The notes beneath the pieces were generated by a model that saw only the letters and a list, made by a program, of their open reading frames with translations, made no database searches and was not told the DNA's origin. A stretch of 64,000 nucleotides of DNA from Streptomyces sp. NRRL F-4489 (GTDB lineage Bacteria > Actinomycetota > Actinomycetes > Streptomycetales > Streptomycetaceae), in NCBI RefSeq assembly GCF_001509485.1, contig NZ_LLZI01000135.1:1-64000 (forward strand), given 5' to 3'. A program made the position numbers and the translations under genes. Shown here piece after piece: positions 8,493 to 17,232 of the stretch (positions are counted from its first letter, which is position 1; every line of letters starts with the position of its first letter).

Positions 8493-9377
8493 ATGCCCCT
8501 GCTGCGCCTCGGCGTTTCCCTTCAACCGCGCTGGCCGCTCGACGACGGAGCCAGCGTGCTCCGCGCCGCACTCCATGCCGAAGACTTGGGCTTCGACCAC
8601 GTTGCGGTCGGCAACCGCCTCCTGGACAGCGGCTTCGGCCTCGACACGGACCCGCTCGTTCTGCTGTCGGCCGTCGCAGGGGCGACGACGCGCCTGCGGC
8701 TGCTGACGTCCGTACTCGTCGCGCCGTACTACCCTGCGCTGGTGCTCGCCAACCAGGCGGCCACCCTGGACGTCGTGTCCGGAGGCCGCTTGATCCTGGG
8801 CGTCGGCACCGGCTGGAATCCTGACGAATTCGATGCCGTCGGGGTACCCGCCCGTGAACGCGGTGCACGCACCGACGACCACCTCGCCGCTGCCAAGGCC
8901 CTGTGGACCCGGCGACCCGCAGACTTCGACGGGCCGTTCACGACACTGCGCGCCGCGCACTTGGGAGTGCCTCCGGTTACCGCCGGGGGTCCGCCCGTGT
9001 GGGTCGGCGGCTACAGCGACGCCGCCCTGCGCCGGGCGCTGCGTTTCGGTGACGGCTGGTACGGCGTCGGCGCCGACGCCGCAGAGGTCACCGACGTCCG
9101 GCGCCGACTCGGTGACCTCGCCGGCGCAGAGAACACCGACCGGCTGACGCTCGCTTCTGCCGCGTTCCTTACTCCGCCCGGTCTCCCCGCGGCGGTTGCG
9201 CCACCGGGACGGCCGCTCGGGGGCACTGCGCCCACTGCGGTGAGTGTCGCCGACGACCTCGGGCGGCTCGCCGAAGCAGGGCTCACTGCTTGCACTCTGT
9301 GGCTGCCTGTCGCGGCCGACCATGTCGAGAAGGCTATGGAGTGGGTCGCAGCCGAGGTGGCACCGCGACTCACCTGA
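8493..9377 (+). CDS. LLM-class flavin-dependent oxidoreductase
   Basis: 294 aa, bacterial luciferase-like TIM barrel using F420 or FMN. Visible family segments: AEDLGFDHVAVGN, LLSAVAGATTRLRLLTSVLVAP, LDVVSGGRLILGVGTGWNPDEF and the C-terminal PPVWVGGYSDAALRRA ... GDGWYG. In actinomycetes many such enzymes use coenzyme F420. It is flanked by a gene-free stretch and the convergent sugar transporter, so context gives no substrate. Confidence 0.9.
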   Translation: MPLLRLGVSLQPRWPLDDGASVLRAALHAEDLGFDHVAVGNRLLDSGFGLDTDPLVLLSAVAGATTRLRLLTSVLVAPYYPALVLANQAATLDVVSGGRLILGVGTGWNPDEFDAVGVPARERGARTDDHLAAAKALWTRRPADFDGPFTTLRAAHLGVPPVTAGGPPVWVGGYSDAALRRALRFGDGWYGVGADAAEVTDVRRRLGDLAGAENTDRLTLASAAFLTPPGLPAAVAPPGRPLGGTAPTAVSVADDLGRLAEAGLTACTLWLPVAADHVEKAMEWVAAEVAPRLT

Positions 9378-9562
9378 TGCCGTGGCTGGGAAGGCCGCCA
9401 GGTTGATCAAGCTGCCGATTCCAGGGGGCGTCCGCCCCAGCGGATGCCCTTCTCGCTACAGGGTGGGCGGCCCCGCAGGCGCCCCGGAGCACCTTCCGGA
9501 TCCGGGGCGGGGGGCCGGGCCGGGCATGAGCGCCGCGGCGTCCGGCGCCTCGCCGGCGCGTT

Positions 9563-11008
9563 TCACTTCAGTGGGCTGGTCACGGGTGTGGCGTCTTCCC
9601 GCACGTCCTCCAGTGAACGCCCCTTCGTCTCACCGACGAAGAAGAACACGAGCAGCCACGAGAGCAGGGCCATGAACGCGTAGACCCCGTAGCTTCCCGC
9701 CAGGGAGAGGTCGCGCAGGCTCGGGAACGTGAAGTTGAGCAGGACACCGGCGAGCCAGTTGGCGGCGGCGCACGCCGACAGCGCAAGGCCGCGTATGCGG
9801 TTGGGGAACATCTCGCCGAGAAGGACCCAGACGGCCGGACCCCAGGAGACGGCGAAGGCCACGACGAAGAGGTTCGCGCCGACAAGAGTGACCGGCCCCC
9901 AGGTCCCGGACAGCGCGGGCTCACCGTCCGCGGCGATGGTGGCGGTGGAGAAGCCCACCGCCACCGTGACGAGACTCAGGAACATGCCCGTCGATCCGGC
10001 GAGCAGCAGCCGGCGGCGGCCCACCCTGTCGATGAGCAGAATCGCGACCACCGTCGCGGCCACGTTCACGAAGGAACTCAGCACCGACAGCGCGAACGCC
10101 GCCGACTCGCCGAAGCCGACCGACTGCCACAGCGACGTGGAGTAGTAGAAGATGACGTCGACGCCGACCAGGGCCTGAAGGGCCGCGAGCCCGATCCCCA
10201 CCCAGACGACGGGGAGGAGGACGCGCCGCCGGTCGAGGAGGTCCTGGAAGCGGGCGGAGCGGTCGGTCCGCAGCGTCGCGGCCATGCGGTCGGTCAGCAC
10301 GGCGGCTTCTTCGGCCGTGATGTCCTGGAGCCTCTGCAGCACGTCGCGCGCTTCGGCGGCTCGCCCGCGCGCGACGAGGAACCGCGGCGACTCGGGGACC
10401 GTGAGCGCGATGACCAGGTAGACGAGGGCCGGCACGATGCCCACGATGAACATCCACCGCCACGCGGGGAGCCCGAGGAACGCCCGCGCGTCCGCGCCTT
10501 CGAGCGCGACCGCGATCGTGCTGTCGGAGAGGAGAGCGGCGAAGATGCCGAGGACGATGGCCATCTGCTGGAGCGACGCGAGGCGGCCGCGCACGTTCGC
10601 CGGAGCGATCTCCGAGATGTAGAGCGGTCCGGTCACTGTCGCGAATCCGACGCCGTAGCCGGTGAGCAGGCGCCAGATCGCCAGGTCCCAGAGGCCGTGG
10701 GCGAGGCCGCAGCCGATCGCGGCGACGAGGAAGACGGCGCCGGCGACCGCCATGGTGCGGGGTCGCCCGATGCGGTCGGCGAGCCAGCCGGCGGTCAGGG
10801 AACCGAGTGTGGCGCCCAGCAGGGTGACGGCGACGATGGTGCCGAGTCCGATGGAGTCCAGCGCCAAGTTGGTCTCGATGGCGTTCACGGCGCCGTTGAT
10901 CACGGCGGTGTCGAATCCGAAGAGGAAGCCGCCGATGGCGGCGGCCACCGCCATCGCGGCCACCCGACGGGTCAGGCGGCCGCTCTCTCCGGGGCGTGCG
11001 TGGGACAT
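9563..11008 (-). CDS. MFS sugar transporter (sugar porter family)
   Basis: 481 aa with about 12 membrane segments. Family motifs: GGFLFGFDTAVINGA in TM1, DRIGRPRTM and DRVGRRRLL between TM2/3 and TM8/9, PESPRFLVARGR after TM6, and the terminal ETKGRSLED. Proton-linked uptake of a sugar or sugar acid is likely. It ends the minus-strand arm of the sugar-acid island and has its own upstream copy of the GntR-type operator (11022-11046), so it is probably induced by the same substrate. Confidence 0.93.
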   Translation of the reverse strand: MSHARPGESGRLTRRVAAMAVAAAIGGFLFGFDTAVINGAVNAIETNLALDSIGLGTIVAVTLLGATLGSLTAGWLADRIGRPRTMAVAGAVFLVAAIGCGLAHGLWDLAIWRLLTGYGVGFATVTGPLYISEIAPANVRGRLASLQQMAIVLGIFAALLSDSTIAVALEGADARAFLGLPAWRWMFIVGIVPALVYLVIALTVPESPRFLVARGRAAEARDVLQRLQDITAEEAAVLTDRMAATLRTDRSARFQDLLDRRRVLLPVVWVGIGLAALQALVGVDVIFYYSTSLWQSVGFGESAAFALSVLSSFVNVAATVVAILLIDRVGRRRLLLAGSTGMFLSLVTVAVGFSTATIAADGEPALSGTWGPVTLVGANLFVVAFAVSWGPAVWVLLGEMFPNRIRGLALSACAAANWLAGVLLNFTFPSLRDLSLAGSYGVYAFMALLSWLLVFFFVGETKGRSLEDVREDATPVTSPLK

Positions 11009-11021
11009 GAGGAACCGATCC

Positions 11022-11046
11022 TTGTCGATTGTGGATTGTCGACCAA
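11022..11046. promoter_or_regulatory. Operator-like repeats before the sugar transporter
   Basis: TTGTCGATT (11022-11030) and ATTGTCGACCAA (11035-11046) match the palindrome TTGTCGACAA found before the GntR gene (12986) and before the dehydratase gene (13142). It lies 14-38 bp upstream of the transporter start. Most likely a binding site of the GntR protein of this island. Confidence 0.65.
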
Positions 11047-11063
11047 CTTGCTCACAGGGAGGA

Positions 11064-11447
11064 TCACCGGGAGGAGGGGTAGGCGATGGTGGACATCAGC
11101 GCGTTCTCCGCCTGTCGGGAGTCGAGGCGGGTGTGCTGGACGACGATGGGGTGGTCGCTCCGGATCACGAGGCAGTAGTCGACGCCCGGAAGGATCGGCT
11201 CGGGGCCGCGGAGATCATTGATCCGCTGGTGGTGTGCGCGGCGGGCGGGAACGGTGAGTTCATAGGGGCCGACCGGCTCGCGGTCGGTGTAGAAGACCTC
11301 GACGGCGACGTGTGCGGGGGCGTCGCCGGCGTTGAGCATGCAGATGCTGTCATGGCTGGTCATCGCGGGTGCCGGTCCGGTGCTGCTCGGGGGAATGTAG
11401 CCGTCCGCGACCACCCATGTCGTGGCGCCGATCGCCGGAGTTGTCAT
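11064..11447 (-). CDS. ASRT-family protein (sensory rhodopsin transducer-like)
   Basis: 127 aa. Matches the Anabaena sensory rhodopsin transducer family: TTWVVADGYIPP, TSHDSICMLNAGDAPAHV, FYTDREPVGPYELTVPARR and VVQHTRLDSRQAENALMSTIAYP. Members are soluble beta-sandwich proteins. Only the Anabaena one is tied to a rhodopsin, and most sit, as here, in carbohydrate operons where ligand binding has been proposed. No rhodopsin gene is seen in the window. Lies between the SDR and the transporter on the same strand. Confidence 0.88.
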   Translation of the reverse strand: MTTPAIGATTWVVADGYIPPSSTGPAPAMTSHDSICMLNAGDAPAHVAVEVFYTDREPVGPYELTVPARRAHHQRINDLRGPEPILPGVDYCLVIRSDHPIVVQHTRLDSRQAENALMSTIAYPSSR

Positions 11448-11497
11448 GTGAGTTCGGCCTTTCTGCGGTGGGTTCTCGGGTTTGGTCAGGAGTCCGG

Positions 11498-12286
11498 TCA
11501 GAAATCGTTCGCGCTCTTGGCCATGAGGCCGCCGTCGCAGACCAGGTGACTGCCCGTGACATACGAGGCGTCGTCGGAGAGCAGCCAGGCGGCGGCACGC
11601 GCGATCTCGGCGGGGTCGGCCATCCGCCCGAGCGGGATCTGCCGTGCCGCGGCGTCCCTCAAGCGCGCGCGCTCCGCTTCGAGCGCGTCACCGTCGAGGC
11701 CGAAGTAGAGCATCGGAGTGTCGGTGGCGCCGGGGACGACCGCGTTGACGCGGATGCCGTGAGGGGCGAGGTCGATGGCGGCCGCCCGCACGAACGCGGA
11801 GATTCCGCCCTTGGACGCTCCGTACGCGCTGTTCGAGCCGCCCGCGAAGCCGACGAAGGCGGAAGGGGAGGACACGCACACGAGGGAGCCCGGCCTCCCG
11901 GCGTCCCGCAGAGCCTGCGCGGCCGTGCGTACGGTCAGGAAGGCGCCGGTGAGATTCACGTCGAGAACGCAGCGCCATGTGTCGAGAGGCATCTGTGTCA
12001 GGGGCGCGTTGACCTCGATGCCGGCGCTCGCGATCACCCCGTCCACCGGGCCCAGTGCGGTGCTCGCCGCGCCGAACGCGTCGATGAGCTCCCGTTCGCC
12101 GGTGACGTCCGCCGCGGCCGACCAGACTCTGCGGGCGCCGACGCGCCGGGCCTCGGCCGCCGCCCGTTCGGCGCTCTCGCCGTCACGGTCGAGGACGCCG
12201 ACGGCCCAGCCCCGGCGTGCGGCTTCGAAGGCGGTGGCGCGGCCGATGCCGCTTCCGCCGCCGGTGATCACGATCGTTCTGGTCAT
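11498..12286 (-). CDS. SDR family oxidoreductase of the sugar-acid island
   Basis: 262 aa; TGGGSGIGRA cofactor motif at residues 8-17, VIASAGIE, CVSSPSAF (catalytic Ser), YGASKGG, and C-terminal GSHLVCDGGLM. ATG at 12286 overlaps the GntR stop (ATGA), so it is coupled to the regulator. By context it probably oxidises a sugar to its lactone or interconverts a sugar acid. The open frame extends far upstream across gntR, but that is not coding. Confidence 0.9.
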   Translation of the reverse strand: MTRTIVITGGGSGIGRATAFEAARRGWAVGVLDRDGESAERAAAEARRVGARRVWSAAADVTGERELIDAFGAASTALGPVDGVIASAGIEVNAPLTQMPLDTWRCVLDVNLTGAFLTVRTAAQALRDAGRPGSLVCVSSPSAFVGFAGGSNSAYGASKGGISAFVRAAAIDLAPHGIRVNAVVPGATDTPMLYFGLDGDALEAERARLRDAAARQIPLGRMADPAEIARAAAWLLSDDASYVTGSHLVCDGGLMAKSANDF

Positions 12287-12960
12287 TCGGAGGAGTCCTC
12301 GGTGGTTCTGGAATGGGTCTGGATGTGGGCGGTGACGGCGCGGTCCAGTGCGTGCTCGTCGCCCGCGCGAAGCGCGTCGATGAGCTCGCGGTGCTGCCCG
12401 GCGACCACGGTCGGGTCCGGGTAGTGGCTCGCGTCGCGCCGGAAGTAGGCGCGCACGCGGTGCTGGATCGACCGCCAGATCTGCAGGCAGTGCTGCTGCC
12501 CCGACAAGGTCACGACCGCCTCGTGGAAGCGGATGTCCTCGTCGGCGAGCAGCGCCGCGTCGGACGCGTCGGCCGCTTCCTCCATGTTGTGGACGAGCGA
12601 CTGGAGATGGGCGTAATCCGCGTCGGTCAGACGGGGCATCGCCTTGCGGAAGGCGAACCTCTCCAGGGAGAGGCGGACCGGTACGAGAACGTTCTCGATC
12701 TCCTCCTGGGAGACGCCGAGCACCTCCGTACCGCGGTACGGGTAGGAGACCACCAGGCCCTCCTGCTCCAGCTGGCGCAGCGCCTCGCGGACCGGCGCCC
12801 TGCTCGTTCCCAGCTGTTCGGCGACCCCCGACTCCGTGAGCTTCTGGCCCGCTTGGAGACGGCCCGAGGTGATGGCCTCGCGGAGGACGTCCGCCACGGT
12901 TTCGCGGCGGGAGGCGAGGGCGGCGGAGGGGAGCGGGGGAACCGCGGAAAGACCAGACAT
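12283..12960 (-). CDS. GntR-family regulator, FCD (FadR) subfamily
   Basis: 225 aa. The winged-helix DNA-binding domain is at about residues 15-85: LREAITSGRLQAGQKLTESGVAEQLGTSRAPVREALRQL in outline, then LVVSYPYRGTEV. The FCD ligand domain (about 95-215) has the expected metal-ligand positions: DIRFHEAV, GQHRELIDAL and VTAHI. It likely represses the island until a sugar acid binds. Start 12960 is chosen because the HTH begins soon after it and the upstream reading is the promoter region with palindromes. Confidence 0.93.
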   Translation of the reverse strand: MSGLSAVPPLPSAALASRRETVADVLREAITSGRLQAGQKLTESGVAEQLGTSRAPVREALRQLEQEGLVVSYPYRGTEVLGVSQEEIENVLVPVRLSLERFAFRKAMPRLTDADYAHLQSLVHNMEEAADASDAALLADEDIRFHEAVVTLSGQQHCLQIWRSIQHRVRAYFRRDASHYPDPTVVAGQHRELIDALRAGDEHALDRAVTAHIQTHSRTTEDSSE

Positions 12961-13241
12961 GGCCGGAGCGTAGCAGGATCGTACTTTGTCGACAATCCGG
13001 TTCGGCGGCTCCCGGGGGTGCGGAGGAGGGCGAGCCAGGGGCGAAGGGTGGGGGAACGGGGCTTTGTCGCATGGCGCCTTCCGGTGGTGCCTCCCGGGGC
13101 GGGTGCGGCGGGCGGTCCGGCAGACTGTAGCCGAATAGTCGATTGTCGACAATGGACCGCTCGGTCGGGTACGGTCCCGAACACAGCCGCCGCCCGCCTC
13201 GTCGGCGTCCGCGGCGATGGCACCCGTCACGAGAGGCACTC
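12961..13241. promoter_or_regulatory. Divergent promoter region with two GntR-type palindromes
   Basis: Separates gntR from the dehydratase gene. Contains TTGTCGACAA at 12986-12995 (26 bp before the gntR start) and ATTGTCGACAAT at 13142-13153 (about 90 bp before the dehydratase start), both perfect palindromes. The same core recurs before the transporter (11022-11046). The placement suggests autorepression plus control of both arms. Confidence 0.7.
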
Positions 13242-14381
13242 ATGAGAATCACCAGGGTCGAGACATGCGGTCTTCGCGGGGCGACCCCCGAGGGTGGTTG
13301 GTCGAACGAACTGCGCCCGGACGATGTCGTGCACACGCTTGTCGCCGTCCACACCGACGAAGGCGTCACGGGCATCGGAAGCGCGTTCACCACCGAGAAC
13401 CTCGTCCGGGGAGCGATCGACCTGCTGCTCCCGCACCTCGTCGGACAGGACCCGGTGGAGGTCGAGCGGATCACCGAAACGCTGCACCAGACCGCGTTCT
13501 GGATGGGCCGGGGCGGGGCGCTCACGCACGCGACGAGCGCGATCGACATCGCCCTGTGGGACATCGCCGGTCAGGCGCTCGGTCAGCCGGTCGGCCGGCT
13601 GCTCGGCGGGCGCCACCGCACCCGGGTGCGCCCCTACGCGTCGGTGCTCATGGACGAGGCCGGACCGATGACGGACAACCTCACCGAACTCGTGGAGCAG
13701 GGATTCACCGCGTTCAAGATCGGCTGGTGGAAGTTCGGACGGGTGGACGCCGCCACCGACGAGCGCACCGTCGCCGCCGCCCGCGCCGCGATAGGCGACC
13801 GGTTGCTCGCTGTCGACGCCGGCGGCTCCGAAGGCTTCTTCCCCGGCGGCCTGGCATGGGCGAAGCGAACCGCGCGGATGCTCGCCGACTACGACGTCGC
13901 CTGGTTCGAGGAGGCCCTCGCGCCGGACGACCTGGAAGGCTTCGCCGAACTCCGCGCGGGTTCACCCGTCCCCATCAGCGGCGGCGAGGTCCTCACCCGC
14001 AGGCAGAGCTTCTCCCCCTACCTGCGGCGCCGCGCCTTCGACATCGTCCAGCCCGACACCACCAAGGGAGGCGGTCTGAGCGAGTCGCGACGGATCGGCT
14101 GGGAGGCCCAGGACCTCGGCATCCGCCTGATCCCGCACGGATGGAACACGGCCATCGGTCTCGCCGCCGATCTGCAGCTCTCGTCGGCGCTCGCGTCCAC
14201 CGACCTCGTCGAGTACAAGACCGGCTCGGCCTATGTGGACGACCTGGTCGCGGGGGGCTGGCGACTTGATGCCGACGGATGCCTCGACATCCCCTCCGGC
14301 CCCGGACTCGGCGTGTCCCTTGACCCCGAGGCGGTCGAGAAGTACGGCACCCGGCCCGCGTTCGCGGACCCGGAGGCGTGA
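13242..14381 (+). CDS. Enolase-superfamily sugar-acid dehydratase (mandelate racemase/muconate lactonizing type)
   Basis: 379 aa. N-terminal capping domain (MRITRVETCGLRG), then barrel motifs: FKIGWWKFGR, metal ligands in LLAVDAGGSEG (Asp), WFEEALAP (Glu) and SGGEVLTRR (Glu), a DIVQPDTTKGGG strand and the catalytic His region IPHGWNTAIG. This pattern fits acid-sugar dehydratases making 2-keto-3-deoxy acids. ATG at 13242 has GAGAGG upstream. First gene of a three-gene operon with aldolase and kinase. The exact sugar acid is unknown. Confidence 0.9.
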   Translation: MRITRVETCGLRGATPEGGWSNELRPDDVVHTLVAVHTDEGVTGIGSAFTTENLVRGAIDLLLPHLVGQDPVEVERITETLHQTAFWMGRGGALTHATSAIDIALWDIAGQALGQPVGRLLGGRHRTRVRPYASVLMDEAGPMTDNLTELVEQGFTAFKIGWWKFGRVDAATDERTVAAARAAIGDRLLAVDAGGSEGFFPGGLAWAKRTARMLADYDVAWFEEALAPDDLEGFAELRAGSPVPISGGEVLTRRQSFSPYLRRRAFDIVQPDTTKGGGLSESRRIGWEAQDLGIRLIPHGWNTAIGLAADLQLSSALASTDLVEYKTGSAYVDDLVAGGWRLDADGCLDIPSGPGLGVSLDPEAVEKYGTRPAFADPEA

Positions 14382-14383
14382 GC

Positions 14384-15010
14384 ATGCCGACCACACCCCT
14401 GTCGAAGGTCGTCGCGGTCCTCCGCGCCCCGTCGGCTGACCGCTACCGCCCTGTGGTCGACGCACTCGTCGCCGGAGGCGTCCGCGAGATCGAGCTCACG
14501 CTCACCACGCCGGGAACGCTCGACGTCGTCAGCCGCCTGCGAGCGGACGTCGGCGACATCGCGCGCATCGGTGTCGGCACCGTGACCGACGGCGTGCTGG
14601 CCCGAGCCGCGCTCGACGCCGGTGCGCGGTTCCTCGTCACTCCGGGCATCGTCCGCGCGGCGGCGGAGCCGGCGCACGAGCACGGCGTGCCGGTCATCAT
14701 GGGCGCGCTCACGCCCACCGAGGTGATGACCGCGACGGCCTCGGGCGCGGACCTGGTGAAGATCTTCCCCGCGTCCGCGGTCGGAGCCGCATACCTGGGG
14801 CAGCTCCGCGGGCCCTTCCCGGACCTGCGCGCCGTGCCGTCCGGCGGGATCGGTGCGGCAGAGGCACGCGCGTGGCTGGCCGCGGGAGCGGCCGCCGTCT
14901 CCATGGGCGGACCTCTCATCGGCGACGCGCTGAACGGCGGGTCGCTCCGGACCCTCACCGACCGCATGCGGCGCCTTGCCGAGGCGATCGGCGAGGACGT
15001 GATCACATGA
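14384..15010 (+). CDS. eda: KDPG/KHG-type aldolase
   Basis: 208 aa class I aldolase: GVREIELTLTTP (catalytic Glu), GVGTVTD, RFLVTPG, and GADLVKIFPAS with the Schiff-base Lys, then VPSGGIGA and MGGPL. Cleaves 2-keto-3-deoxy-6-phospho-sugar acids to pyruvate and a C3 aldehyde phosphate. ATG 14384 has GGAGG 7 nt upstream; a GTG at 14378 overlapping the dehydratase stop lies too close to that site. Overlaps the kinase gene by ATGA. Confidence 0.92.
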   Translation: MPTTPLSKVVAVLRAPSADRYRPVVDALVAGGVREIELTLTTPGTLDVVSRLRADVGDIARIGVGTVTDGVLARAALDAGARFLVTPGIVRAAAEPAHEHGVPVIMGALTPTEVMTATASGADLVKIFPASAVGAAYLGQLRGPFPDLRAVPSGGIGAAEARAWLAAGAAAVSMGGPLIGDALNGGSLRTLTDRMRRLAEAIGEDVIT

Positions 15011-15984
15011 ACGTACGGCCGCGCCCTCGGGTGCTGACGCTCGGCGAGACGATGGGTCTCGTCCGGGCGGGAGAAACCGGCCCCCTGCGGGCCGGGGCCT
15101 CCGCGCGCATCACGATCGGCGGCGCGGAGACGAACGTCGCGATCGGGCTGTCCCGCCTCGGCGTCGGCGCGCTCTGGCTGGGACGCGTCGGCGACGACGC
15201 GATCGGCGAAGCCGTCCTCGCCGCGCTGCGCGCCGAGGACGTGGAACTCGCCGCGGAGGTCGACGCGGAACGACCGACCGGGCTGATGGTCAAGGAATCC
15301 CGGGTTCCGGGCGCCTCTCGCGTCACCTACTACCGGTCCGGAAGCGCGGCGAGCGCGATGTCCCCGGAACTCCTGAGGCCGGAGCTGTTCGAGGGCATCG
15401 AGCTGCGGCACCTGACCGGCATCACCCCGGCACTGTCCAGGACGAGCGCGGATCTCGCCCATCAGGCAGCGGTGACGGCCCGCCAACACGGCGTACGGGT
15501 CAGCCTCGACGTCAACTACCGGTCGGCTCTGTGGAGCGTCGACGAGGCACGCGAGGGGCTCCAGCGGCTGCTCCCCCTCGTCGACGTCGTCTTCGGCGGA
15601 CACGGCGAACTCTCACTGCTGTGCGACCGGACGGGCCGGCACCCCGTCGCCGGCGACTCCGCCCTTCTGGCATCCCTCGCCGACGCCGGGCCGCGTGAAG
15701 TCGTCCTCAAACGAGGCGACGCGGGCGCCGCGTCCCACCGCGACGGCGCATACGAGGAAGCCGCGGCCTTCCCCGTCGAACCGGTGGACACCGTCGGTGC
15801 GGGCGATGCGTTCGTCGCGGGCTATCTCGCGGCCGCGCTGGAGGATCGCTCACCGGTCGAACGGCTGCGACAGGCCAACGCGTGCGGCGCCCTGGCCTGC
15901 CTCAACACCGGCGACTGGGAGGGCACACCGACGAGACGCGACCTGTCGGCCTTCCTGGACGGCGCCGATCCGGTCGTGCGCTGA
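15007..15984 (+). CDS. PfkB-family sugar kinase, probably 2-keto-3-deoxygluconate kinase
   Basis: 325 aa ribokinase fold: TLGETMGLV, GGAETNVAIGLSRLG near the N-terminus, SLDVNYRSALW (typical of KDG kinases) and the signature DTVGAGDAFVAGY with the catalytic Asp. It supplies the 6-phosphate substrate for the preceding aldolase. The start overlaps the aldolase stop (ATGA). Together dehydratase, kinase and aldolase form a modified Entner-Doudoroff (De Ley-Doudoroff) route. Confidence 0.92.
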   Translation: MNVRPRPRVLTLGETMGLVRAGETGPLRAGASARITIGGAETNVAIGLSRLGVGALWLGRVGDDAIGEAVLAALRAEDVELAAEVDAERPTGLMVKESRVPGASRVTYYRSGSAASAMSPELLRPELFEGIELRHLTGITPALSRTSADLAHQAAVTARQHGVRVSLDVNYRSALWSVDEAREGLQRLLPLVDVVFGGHGELSLLCDRTGRHPVAGDSALLASLADAGPREVVLKRGDAGAASHRDGAYEEAAAFPVEPVDTVGAGDAFVAGYLAAALEDRSPVERLRQANACGALACLNTGDWEGTPTRRDLSAFLDGADPVVR

Positions 15985-16606
15985 CCGCCCGCCGCGCGAG
16001 CGGCCTTCCGCCGGCGGTGGTGGGCGAGTTCGCCGACGGGTCGCGCCGCCACCCGCGTCGCTCACCGCCGTCAGCCGCCGAGACAGATCCCGATGTGCTC
16101 CGCGATCTCGCCCCCGATGCGCTCGGGTTCCCCGGTGTGGAGTTCGGTGCTGGTGGTCGGCTTGTCGAGCACCGCCGTAGCCCGAGACGGACACGCTGAC
16201 ACATATCGAGCAGGCCGTCTCCTCCTCGCCGGAGTTCCGCGAAGCCGTTGCGCGGCCGACGGCAACGAACGGGCAGTGTGCGGCGACGGTTGACGCATCT
16301 CGATGCCCTCGCGGCTGCGTCCGCCGATGGCGAGGCGGCGTTCTCGCAGGCCGACGCCGGCGAGTTGACGTGTCCGCGGCGCTCGGCGAGCCGACTGACG
16401 CCTGGGCTTCGTCCGCCGCGTGCGTCGATCAGGCGCTGGTGCGCCGCTGTGCTGAGCGGATCCCCGTTGAACAGGTCGGCTTTCTGCGAGCAGGTACGGC
16501 CGCTGCTGGACAGACTGGCCTTGGCCCGTCGTCTGCGCGAGGGGATTCGGGTCGTCCATCGCCGGCAGAGTCCCGGCCCGGCCGGTCCGCCTCTACGCGC
16601 ACGCCT
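15985..16606. other. Gene-free or degenerate stretch after the kinase operon
   Basis: No recognisable product on either strand. The minus-strand frame continuing from the NmrA fragment is Arg/Ser/Pro-rich and has no family motif. It probably represents the eroded remainder of that gene and other filler. Confidence 0.45.
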
Positions 16607-16795
16607 CGTGTCAACGCCCTTCAGGGCGGACAGCATCGACACCGGATCGTCGAAGTCCCCGACCACAAAGTCACAGTCCAGCTCCTCGCCCTTGCGCGCG
16701 TCCCGCACCAGCGCCCGAAAGGGTACGTCCGCCTCCGCAAGCGCCCGTACCAGGTACCGGCCAATGGTGCCGGTCGCACCGGTCACAAGGATCAT
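16607..16795 (-). pseudogene. N-terminal fragment of an NmrA-like NAD(P)-binding protein
   Basis: From ATG 16795 the first 63 residues are clear: MILVTGATGTIGRYLVRAL, then FRALVRDARKGEEL and VVGDFDDPVSMLSALKGVD, the Rossmann start of NmrA/SDR-a5 proteins. After this the frame stays open but loses all similarity, where a substrate-binding half of about 220 residues should be. Truncated by a rearrangement. Confidence 0.7.
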
Positions 16796-17232
16796 CCTGT
16801 CCCCCGCCATCCGAGAAGGCGCCAAGAGTCTCGCCGACACTACCGGAGGGGCCATCCGGTTACCGGGGACGCACCGCCGAGCACGTCCATACCCGCACTC
16901 AGAGGCATTCGCCGGCGCACCTCAGGGGCTGGCCGGCCTGACGGCCAGCCGGCTGCCCCGCGTTCCCAGCCGACGTCACTGCCGTCACTTCTCGTCAATA
17001 TTCACGAGCCAATTGCTCACCAAGTGGCCCGGAACCCCTCGACGAACGCTGCCACCCAGAGATGAACGCAGCCAGGAACGAGCCACAGCCGGAAGGCCGG
17101 CATCCATCGCGTCGAAGAAACAGTCGGCGGAGAGAGGACCAAGCGGTGGAGTCCGCGGTCTCATCACCGATGTGTGAGGGCACTCAGGGGTGTTCACGAG
17201 TGGGGCTCGATGGCATGGATCGGTTCCCGTTT
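16796..17232. other. Gene-free stretch with a hairpin
   Basis: No supported gene. Contains a 9-bp perfect stem GGCTGGCCG/CGGCCAGCC (16927-16950, 6-nt loop) and a near-palindrome CTCGTCAATATTCACGAG (16991-17008), one of the few AT-containing spots here. The latter may be an operator or a scar. Confidence 0.45.
16927..16950. terminator. GC-rich hairpin, terminator-like
   Basis: Stem of 9 bp with a 6-nt loop, no T-tract. It lies between two minus-strand genes and so could end transcription from the 18390 gene. Confidence 0.4.

Noticed and set aside
11498..13564. SDR frame extended upstream to 688 codons
   Set aside because: The extension runs through gntR and the palindromic promoter; the SDR fold begins at the ATG overlapping the gntR stop.
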